A stretch of 33,060 bases of DNA from an uncultured Bacteroidota bacterium. GTDB taxonomy: Bacteria; Bacteroidota; Bacteroidia; Chitinophagales; Chitinophagaceae. Positions 25,226 to 30,702 of the stretch are shown piece after piece (position 1 is the first letter of the stretch; the number at the start of each line of letters is the position of its first letter). The notes under the pieces are model-generated. The model searched no databases. It had not been told where the DNA came from and was given only the letters and a program-made list of their open reading frames with translations. The translations under genes and the position numbers were made by a program. Where the stretch lies: assembly GCA_903829015.1 (NCBI GenBank), contig CAIKOJ010000055.1, forward strand, positions 1 to 33,060. Direction: 5' to 3'.

Positions 25226-25465
25226 ATTATCCGGATAAGGGCGCGAAGGTAATTATTTTCAAGCTACGATTGCAGATTTAAAGTAACATCAAATCAAGAA
25301 GTTAGCTCCGCAGCCCCCTTCATTCATCTAAAATAAGAGTAGGTGCAGACATTGAAGTTTTGTCTCCTCAAATACCCAAACTGTTACAAACTCATTTTTT
25401 GTTTCAGACTCAAACACCCTAAGAGTTCTGTTGTTGAGCAGAACAACTCATCTCACCAATTTTGC

Positions 25466-25473
25466 TAATTTTG
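25466..25473 (+). promoter_or_regulatory. Candidate -7 box of the phosphopantetheinyl transferase gene
   Basis: TAATTTTG fits TAnnTTTG and ends seven bases before the ATG at 25481, predicting a leader of only a few bases. Just upstream, GTTCTG/CAGAAC (25425-25430, 25439-25444) and GTTGTT/AACAAC (25430-25435, 25442-25447) are competing short inverted repeats in the region a regulator might bind. Confidence 0.4.
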
Positions 25474-25480
25474 GGAGTCA

Positions 25481-26173
25481 ATGGAGCGCCCGCAACTTTT
25501 TCTGATGCCTACAGATGATGTAATCGATCTGCTGGGACGTGTACCGTTTGAAATGCCTGCCGACCAGATTGGTACCGCAAGAAGCTATAGAAGGATCAAC
25601 GATCGCAACAACTTTATTGCAGCAAGGTGGTTGCTTGTCGAATTTTTTAAGTTGAAGGGCGTAGACTTCAATCTTAGTGATATACAGTACACAAATGCCG
25701 GCAAACCTTTTTTAAATAATGGATATCACTTCAGCATTTCTCACACAAAAGGAATGGTCGGACTGTTGGTAGGCAAAACACGCGTTGGGCTTGATATTGA
25801 AATAATTAAACCTATCGAGAACTATTATGAATTCAGTGAAGTACTAACGGCAACTGAGCTAAATATCATTGCCCATTCAGGACTTCAAACCTTTTTCAGG
25901 TTCTGGACAGCAAAAGAAGCTATCCTTAAACTAACCGGAGATGGGATAGTTAATTCAGGGCTGGTCAATTCAATCAGTTTTCCTGAACCCAACACTGCTA
26001 TTCTAAAAGAGCAGACATTTACATTGCTGCCGTTCATAACTCCCAACGATATTTTCGTAACGATCGCCCAGTTGAATCCTTTGGCAGCTTCGGTTACCGA
26101 CTACTTTCATGTGACCGAATTGAGCGAACTGCGGTCGTTAAAATATGATAAAAGGGGTATTGCTCTGTTTTGA
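25481..26173 (+). CDS. 4'-phosphopantetheinyl transferase (Sfp/HetI type)
   Basis: The 230-residue protein carries the Sfp-type signatures: NAGKPFLNNGYHFSISHTKG (72-91), the magnesium-binding D105 and E107 in VGLDIEI, and FWTAKEAILKLTGDG (141-155) with K145, E146 and K150. It moves the phosphopantetheine arm of coenzyme A onto carrier proteins of fatty acid, polyketide or non-ribosomal peptide synthesis. The size suits the two-half Sfp fold rather than the small AcpS. No carrier protein or synthase gene lies nearby, so its substrate cannot be told. The 220 bases after it show no convincing gene. Confidence 0.93.
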   Translation: MERPQLFLMPTDDVIDLLGRVPFEMPADQIGTARSYRRINDRNNFIAARWLLVEFFKLKGVDFNLSDIQYTNAGKPFLNNGYHFSISHTKGMVGLLVGKTRVGLDIEIIKPIENYYEFSEVLTATELNIIAHSGLQTFFRFWTAKEAILKLTGDGIVNSGLVNSISFPEPNTAILKEQTFTLLPFITPNDIFVTIAQLNPLAASVTDYFHVTELSELRSLKYDKRGIALF

Positions 26174-26350
26174 AATGTTAAGTACTGAAGTAGGAATATA
26201 TCTTTGGGGTCGAAACCACGAAGTGCAATGTTGCCAGTCTCCTCAAAAGGTTTTAGCTCTAGTTCTGGACAATGTTAGATTGCTATCCACAAGACGTAGT
26301 GGAATGAGCCAAACAGGCAAATGGCCCTTCTGGCTAACTAAAAAAGGCTT

Positions 26351-26379
26351 TTGAATACGGGTTACTTTCGTTAAATTTG
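26351..26379 (+). promoter_or_regulatory. Promoter of the RelE-type toxin-antitoxin operon
   Basis: TTG (26351-26353), an 18-base spacer and a perfect TAAATTTG (26372-26379) make this the best match to the Bacteroidota promoter consensus in the window. The antitoxin ATG follows after 14 bases. Confidence 0.65.
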
Positions 26380-26393
26380 TAAAAACGTTTGCT

Positions 26394-26633
26394 ATGAAAG
26401 CAGTGAGTTTTGTAACGGATGAAACCCATAATAGGCGTTATGCGCAAATAGACCTAAAAGGGATCGCCAAATACAACGACGAAAAGTTAGAAGACCTTAT
26501 GGATATTATCATTGCTGAAGCAAGAAAGGATGAAAAAAGCATCTCCTGGGAAAGCGTTAAAGCGGAACTAATAAAAGAAGGTAAAATCAATGTACCAGAT
26601 CGTCATAAAGCCATCCGCAAAAAAAGAGCTTAG
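26394..26633 (+). CDS. Antitoxin of a RelE-type toxin-antitoxin pair
   Basis: The 79-residue acidic-then-basic protein is identified mainly by position: it precedes a RelE-type toxin and overlaps it by 44 bases. It has an N-terminal beta-like stretch (MKAVSFVTDETHNRRYAQID) and a helical middle (EKLEDLMDIIIAEARKDEKS) followed by SWESVKAELIKEGKIN, a tail seen in small antitoxins that wrap their toxin. The C-terminus is very basic (RHKAIRKKRA). No classic DNA-binding fold is obvious. It should neutralise the toxin and probably represses the shared promoter. Confidence 0.82.
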   Translation: MKAVSFVTDETHNRRYAQIDLKGIAKYNDEKLEDLMDIIIAEARKDEKSISWESVKAELIKEGKINVPDRHKAIRKKRA

Positions 26634-26847
26634 AAAATTATCTGTTCAGGTTGCCTCCTCTATTGCACTAAAAATAGACAGCCTCTCCAAAAATCCGAGA
26701 CCTGAAGGGTGTAAAAAACTTGTGAACAATAAAGAGGAACTTTGGCGTGTCCGCGTAGGTGATTACAGAATACTATATACAATTGACGATACTGTGCGCA
26801 TAGTAGATATTCAGCATGTAGGTAACCGAAGGGATATTTACAAGTAG
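26590..26847 (+). CDS. RelE/ParE family toxin
   Basis: The 85-residue basic protein fits the RelE fold: MYQIVIKPSAKKELRKLS opening, helix, then LWRVRVGDYRILYTID (about 51-66) with the arginines typical of ribosome-dependent messenger RNA cleavage by RelE relatives, and the closing VDIQHVGNRRDIYK. Family members cut messages on the ribosome, or inhibit gyrase in the ParE branch; the R-x-GDYR-I-LY pattern favours the RelE side. It overlaps the antitoxin gene, so translation is coupled. Directly after its stop a short ACCCAAACCCCT block (26850-26861) resembles the start of the repeat found after mqnC. Confidence 0.9.
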   Translation: MYQIVIKPSAKKELRKLSVQVASSIALKIDSLSKNPRPEGCKKLVNNKEELWRVRVGDYRILYTIDDTVRIVDIQHVGNRRDIYK

Positions 26848-26994
26848 CTACCCAAACCCCTAGGCGAGTTTGTTCAACAATTTACCTGTTTTCTTTTGAG
26901 AACGCACTAAACAAAAGTATGCAAATAACGTGCCTCATAATTGCCATATAAATATACTCTATCTAACGGATTAATGTGCCTCGTTATTATTCAG

Positions 26995-27002
26995 TAATTT
27001 TG
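26995..27002 (+). promoter_or_regulatory. Candidate -7 box of mqnC
   Basis: TAATTTTG fits TAnnTTTG, 18 bases before the ATG at 27021. It lies downstream of an in-frame ATG at 26976 and so decides in favour of the 27021 start. Confidence 0.45.
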
Positions 27003-27020
27003 TCTCTTAAAATCTTTCGA

Positions 27021-28142
27021 ATGCAATTATCCGGTTTATATGAGCGTGCCCTACGTTTTGAGTTCCTGAGTATCGAAGAAGGCATCTACCTTTTTGAACA
27101 TGCACCACTCACTGAGTTGATGTATGTAGCTAACGAACTGCGCAAAATTCAAGTACCTCATGGCAAGGTGACATGGATCATAGACCGAAACATGAATACC
27201 ACCAATGTATGTGTGGCCAACTGCAAGTTCTGCAACTTTTACCGCATACCAGGCCACCCTGAAGCCTATATTACAGACATAGAAACCTACAAGAAGAAGA
27301 TCGAAGAAACGTTTAAATATGGAGGCGAGCAACTGTTGCTACAGGGCGGACACCATCCTGATCTGGGACTGGCATATTATGTTGACCTTTTTAAAACACT
27401 GAAGCAGCTCTACCCTAATCTGAAACTGCACGCACTCGGACCACCGGAGATAGCACATATAACCAAGCTGGAGAAAAGTACACACAGCGCGGTAATTAAA
27501 GCACTTATAGAAGCCGGCATGGACAGTCTGCCCGGAGCAGGCGCCGAGATATTGAACGACCGGGTAAGGAGGCTGGTTTCCAATGGCAAATGCGGAGCTC
27601 AGGAATGGCTGGATGTGATGCACGAGGCACATATGCAGGGCCTGACCACCAGTGCTACGATGATGTTCGGACACGTGGAAACACTCTACGAACGGTTTGA
27701 ACACCTGGTAAAACTGCGCGAGGTGCAGGCTCAAAAGCCTGCTGATGCGAAGGGCTTTCTTGCATTCATCCCCTGGACATTCCAGGATGTAGATACCCTG
27801 CTGCAGAAAATACGCGGCACAAAAAATCTAACTACCGCCGAGGAGTACATACGTATGATAGCCATGAGCCGTATCATGTTACCGAACGTAAAGAACATCC
27901 AGGCATCTTGGCTTACAGTAGGCAAGGAGGTTGCGCAGATATGCCTGCATGCCGGCGCCAACGATTTCGGTTCAATAATGATTGAGGAAAATGTGGTAAG
28001 CGCTGCAGGTGCACCTCATAGGTTCACAGCAAAGAGTATACAGCAATCAATAAGAGATGCCGGCTTTGAACCCCAGCTCCGCAACCAGCAATACGAATTC
28101 AGAAAAATGCCGGAACTTGAGGAACAGGTGATAACGTATTAA
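27021..28142 (+). CDS. mqnC: Cyclic dehypoxanthinyl futalosine synthase (radical SAM)
   Basis: The 373-residue product is a radical SAM enzyme of the futalosine route to menaquinone; it cyclises dehypoxanthinyl futalosine. The iron-sulfur cysteines are C64, C68 and C71 in NVCVANCKFCNFYR. Further matches to MqnC are GGEQLLLQGGHHPDL, LHALGPPEIAHI, LPGAGAEILNDRVR, TSATMMFGHVETL, FLAFIPWTFQ and GANDFGSIMIEENVVSAAG. MqnE is a related alternative, but the last segments favour MqnC. The ATG at 27021 follows the promoter box and gives a normal length; the longer frame from 26976 is rejected. No other mqn gene is in the window. Its stop codon is the first three bases of a C/G-block repeat. Confidence 0.93.
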   Translation: MQLSGLYERALRFEFLSIEEGIYLFEHAPLTELMYVANELRKIQVPHGKVTWIIDRNMNTTNVCVANCKFCNFYRIPGHPEAYITDIETYKKKIEETFKYGGEQLLLQGGHHPDLGLAYYVDLFKTLKQLYPNLKLHALGPPEIAHITKLEKSTHSAVIKALIEAGMDSLPGAGAEILNDRVRRLVSNGKCGAQEWLDVMHEAHMQGLTTSATMMFGHVETLYERFEHLVKLREVQAQKPADAKGFLAFIPWTFQDVDTLLQKIRGTKNLTTAEEYIRMIAMSRIMLPNVKNIQASWLTVGKEVAQICLHAGANDFGSIMIEENVVSAAGAPHRFTAKSIQQSIRDAGFEPQLRNQQYEFRKMPELEEQVITY

Positions 28143-28193
28143 CCCCAAACCCCTGCCTGCGCAAATGCTTCGGCAGGCAGGCCTAAAGGGGCT
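28140..28193 (+). repeat. C/G-block repeat, copy A, with a nested 9-base hairpin
   Basis: Starting in the mqnC stop codon, the sequence reads TAACCCCAAACCCCTG, then a perfect inverted repeat CCTGCCTGC (28152-28160) / GCAGGCAGG (28173-28181) with a 12-base loop, then CCTAAAGGGGCTT. The outer CCCC and GGGG blocks can also pair. With the hairpin removed it resembles copy B at 28751-28775, which lies in the opposite orientation after the dnaN stop codon. Confidence 0.7.
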
Positions 28194-28347
28194 TCACTGG
28201 TGAATATATTTTGTGCTGAAGGAACCTCCTTGGACTTGGGATCTATGCAAGCGCTATCCCAAATAATAAACTGACTACGGCTTATTATTTGGGTTGGCTA
28301 CTTTTAAGATACGTTTCGATTTCCCCGATCACAAATTCCATGTTCTT

Positions 28348-28650
28348 TTACACCTGTTCATTGGTAAATCTGATGAAGGAAAGCCCTTCTGCTTCTAAAC
28401 TTTTTTGTCTTTCTACATCTTTCATGGCTGTGTCAATTTCCTCATGAACATTTCCATCTACTTCAATTATCAGCTTTATAGAATGGCAATAAAAGTCAGC
28501 TATATAAATACTGATAGGGTGTTGTCTCCTGAATTTATAGCCCAAAGGTCTTTGTTTCAGATAGGAACATAATATTATTTCAGCGTGCGTAGGATTACTT
28601 CTAAGCGTTTTGGCATTTTCAAACAACAACTTGTCAGCACCTAAGAACAT
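28348..28650 (-). CDS. DUF559 (PD-(D/E)XK endonuclease-like) protein, interrupted near its C-terminus
   Basis: The 100-residue product fits DUF559, related to Vsr-type nucleases: LRSNPTHAEIILCSYLKQRP, GYKFRRQHPISIYIADFYC with the catalytic-type aspartate, KLIIEVDGNVHEE and a closing LSFIRFTNEQV. The frame then meets TAA (28350-28348), yet it stays open for 20 more codons (KNMEFVIGEIETYLKSSQPK) that look like the usual last helix of the family. A single base change from a sense codon would explain this. The core with the likely active site is intact, so the shortened protein could still work. The gene lies between two inverted repeat copies. The biological role of DUF559 proteins is not established. 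A TATTTTTG at 28693-28686 could be its -7 box. Confidence 0.85.
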   Translation of the reverse strand: MFLGADKLLFENAKTLRSNPTHAEIILCSYLKQRPLGYKFRRQHPISIYIADFYCHSIKLIIEVDGNVHEEIDTAMKDVERQKSLEAEGLSFIRFTNEQV

Positions 28651-28750
28651 TTTTTTTCATCGCCAGCGAACCTGTAATTTTTAAGCAAAAATAAAAATGC
28701 CCAATTATTATTCATAATCGAGCATTAGTAAAAGAAGCTTAATAGATGGT

Positions 28751-28775
28751 TCCCCTTTAGGGGGACAGGGGGTTA
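28751..28775 (-). repeat. C/G-block repeat, copy B, overlapping the dnaN stop codon
   Basis: The minus strand reads TAACCCCCTGTCCCCCTAAA and then GGGGA. The TAA is the dnaN stop codon. CCCCT and AGGGG form a 5-base hairpin around two bases (28752-28763). Copy A after mqnC shares the TAACCCC opening, the CCCTG block and the CCTAAAGGGG end. Confidence 0.7.
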
Positions 28776-29894
28776 AACTCCCACCATCAACGGCATCAAT
28801 AACATCAGAAGATCTTCATTTTCCGGCTTCTCCATAGATCTGAAAATGCCCGCTCTTGTTGGCGTACTCAGTTCCACCTGTATTTCGTCACCATCAAGGT
28901 TGTTTACCATTTCCACCATCAGCTTGGCATTGAAGGCTATCTTCATATCCTCACCGCTGTACTGACAGCTCAGCATTTCCTTGCCTTCGTAAGAGAAGTC
29001 TATATCCTGTGCGCTGATCTGCAAAGCATTGCCGTTAATATCCAGCACTACCTGATTGGTGGTTTTATTGGCAAATATGCTTACCCTGCGTAGTGCGCTT
29101 ACAAAATCTGCCCTGTTTAGGGTAAGTCTGTATGGGTTGTCTACCGGTATTACAGCTTTATAATCAGGGAAGCGTGCATCTATGAGTCGGCAGCTGAGGC
29201 TTAAATGTGCACCTGTTACAAACAAATGACTGCCGTTGTATGCCAACTGCAGCAGTGTTTCATCTGCGGCTAGTGTAGCGCGTAGTTGCTGCAATGGTTT
29301 CTTAGGAACAACAAAATTTTCCTTTGCCGGACAACTTACATCTGTGCGGCGGATCTGCACCAGCCGGTGTGCATCAGTAGAAACGAATGAAATACTGTCT
29401 TTGTCGAGTTCAAAATTCACACCAGTCATAGCTGGGCGCAGCGTATCTGCACTTACTGCAAACAGAGTTTTGTTGATGCACTCCAAAAGCAAGATTGAAG
29501 GCATGGTAAACTGTGTGGTGTCTCCTGGAGCCGGCTCCTTCGGAAAATCATCAGCCTTTTCGCCACCAATGCGATATTTACCCACATCGCTCGACATTTC
29601 TATAGACAAATCACTTTCATTTACATTAAAAGTAATTGGCTGCTCTGGCAGGTTTTTCAGGTAGTCGGTCAGTATTTTTGATGGGATACAGATCCTTCCA
29701 TTGCCCTGTGCATCGTTCACCTCCATTTGCACACGCATCATTGTCTCCAGGTCGGTGGCTGTAAGTGTAAGTGTATTGCCTCTCAGCTCAAACAAAAAAT
29801 CTTCCAGTACTGAAAGCACGGTATTTGCACTGATCACGCCACTGATCTGCTGCAGATTTTTGAGCAAGGCTGTTGATGTTACTATGAAACGCAT
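28773..29894 (-). CDS. dnaN: DNA polymerase III beta subunit (sliding clamp)
   Basis: The 373-residue length is normal. The clamp begins MRFIVTSTALLKNLQQISGV and has the three repeated domains of the family; typical segments are LTATDLETMMRV (about 49-60), RPAMTGVNFELD, FVSTDAHRLVQIRR (about 173-186), and the C-terminal LLMLLMPLMVGV that lies next to the partner-binding pocket. It encircles DNA and holds the polymerase. It is not beside dnaA, recF or gyrB here but lies among small accessory genes. The stop codon coincides with the start of a repeat. Confidence 0.97.
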   Translation of the reverse strand: MRFIVTSTALLKNLQQISGVISANTVLSVLEDFLFELRGNTLTLTATDLETMMRVQMEVNDAQGNGRICIPSKILTDYLKNLPEQPITFNVNESDLSIEMSSDVGKYRIGGEKADDFPKEPAPGDTTQFTMPSILLLECINKTLFAVSADTLRPAMTGVNFELDKDSISFVSTDAHRLVQIRRTDVSCPAKENFVVPKKPLQQLRATLAADETLLQLAYNGSHLFVTGAHLSLSCRLIDARFPDYKAVIPVDNPYRLTLNRADFVSALRRVSIFANKTTNQVVLDINGNALQISAQDIDFSYEGKEMLSCQYSGEDMKIAFNAKLMVEMVNNLDGDEIQVELSTPTRAGIFRSMEKPENEDLLMLLMPLMVGV

Positions 29895-29913
29895 TGGTAT
29901 TGTTGATTTTTAA

Positions 29914-29921
29914 CAAAGATA
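29914..29921 (-). promoter_or_regulatory. Candidate -7 box of dnaN
   Basis: The minus strand reads TATCTTTG, a perfect TAnnTTTG, 19 bases before the ATG at 29894. No TTG stands at the expected -33 distance. Confidence 0.45.
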
Positions 29922-29996
29922 TTTTAAATAAAGCCAAAATTAAATGCCCTATAGTTAAAAGAGGGAAATGTGGATAAATAACGCCGCTGTTGGGAA

Positions 29997-30161
29997 TTAG
30001 TCGCTACTGTTCTTCCGGGTTAAGCCCAGCACCAGAGAAATCAAAGCAAGCACAGCAAGAATATGAATTACGTTCCCCTCGTGCGGCCACACAAAATACC
30101 CCAGCACCCAGCCCAGAATGAGTAAAATTGCAATAAAATACAGCAGGTTACGGAGAATCAT
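29997..30161 (-). CDS. Small membrane protein, 54 residues (lmo0937/DUF5670-like)
   Basis: ATG at 30161 begins a 54-residue frame: MILRNLLYFIAILLILGWVL, then GYFVWPHEGNVIHILAVLAL and ISLVLGLTRKNSSD. Two hydrophobic helices are separated by a short loop with His residues and followed by a basic-polar tail. This matches the very short membrane proteins of the lmo0937/DUF5670 kind, which are widespread and of unknown function. It lies 53 bases after hicB on the same strand, so it may share a transcript with the alaS-hicAB genes. Confidence 0.8.
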   Translation of the reverse strand: MILRNLLYFIAILLILGWVLGYFVWPHEGNVIHILAVLALISLVLGLTRKNSSD

Positions 30162-30214
30162 GTTTAACTAAAGTAAAAGTAATAAAACTACTTTAAAAAT
30201 CTAATAGGCTTCTT

Positions 30215-30436
30215 TTACGCATACATTAGTTTTCCTTTGGGCTTAGGTATTTTCCTTCCTAACGATTTAGCGGTTTCAATCCATTCATCAATAATAACCT
30301 GGGCATTATTTAAAGCGTCGTTTTGTGTTGCTCCATCTGCCATACAGCCAGGTAGTTCCGGCACTTCAGCAATAAAAGATTTATCGTCTGCACTCCAATA
30401 AATAATTATCTCATATTTATTCGTATTCTTTCCCAT
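30215..30436 (-). CDS. hicB: HicB family antitoxin
   Basis: The 73-residue protein fits the short HicB type: YEIIIYWSADDKSFIAEVPE, then LPGCMADGATQNDALNNAQ and a helix with IDEWIETAKSLGRKIPKPKG. This is the partly degraded RNase H-like fold of HicB. There is no added DNA-binding domain after it, so self-regulation, if any, must use another protein or the complex itself. It overlaps hicA by 20 bases. It neutralises HicA. Confidence 0.93.
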   Translation of the reverse strand: MGKNTNKYEIIIYWSADDKSFIAEVPELPGCMADGATQNDALNNAQVIIDEWIETAKSLGRKIPKPKGKLMYA

Positions 30437-30686
30437 TACCCCAAAGCTTGTATTTTAGTATTAATTCTCGAACTTGTTTTACCTGATATGGCTTTGCCTT
30501 ATTTCCTATTGGTTGAATATTGACAATTTCTGGTATCCCTTTCCTTGCAAATATATGGTGGCTACCTCCAATAGTTCTCATTTGAAAACCCAACGTTAAA
30601 AGAACTTTCACGAGGTCATCAAATCTGAAATTTTTGTCCGCTCCCCCGAAAAGTAATTTTAATATAAGCTTATCAAATTTACTCAT
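30417..30686 (-). CDS. hicA: HicA family toxin (messenger RNA interferase)
   Basis: The 89-residue protein has the HicA double-stranded-RNA-binding-like fold with the catalytic histidine in GGSHHIFARKG (H43), preceded by FDDLVKVLLTLGFQMRTI and followed by IVNIQPIGNKAKPYQVKQVR. The N-terminal 20 residues (MSKFDKLILKLLFGGADKNF) are an extension found in one HicA subgroup. It cleaves RNA when not bound by HicB. Toxin precedes antitoxin, as usual for hicAB. The gene begins only 16 bases after alaS, with no promoter box in that gap, so it may be transcribed from alaS or from a promoter inside it. Confidence 0.92.
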   Translation of the reverse strand: MSKFDKLILKLLFGGADKNFRFDDLVKVLLTLGFQMRTIGGSHHIFARKGIPEIVNIQPIGNKAKPYQVKQVRELILKYKLWGNGKEYE

Positions 30687-30702
30687 AATAACTGAATAAA
30701 TA

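Noticed and set aside
26145..26354. A 69-codon plus-strand frame between the phosphopantetheinyl transferase and the antitoxin gene
   Set aside because: It overlaps the end of the transferase gene, has a composition unlike a folded protein, matches nothing I know, and the clear toxin-antitoxin promoter lies at its end.
26976..27020. Extended N-terminus of MqnC from the ATG at 26976
   Set aside because: The TAATTTTG box at 26995-27002 lies inside it, and the ATG at 27021 gives the usual family length.
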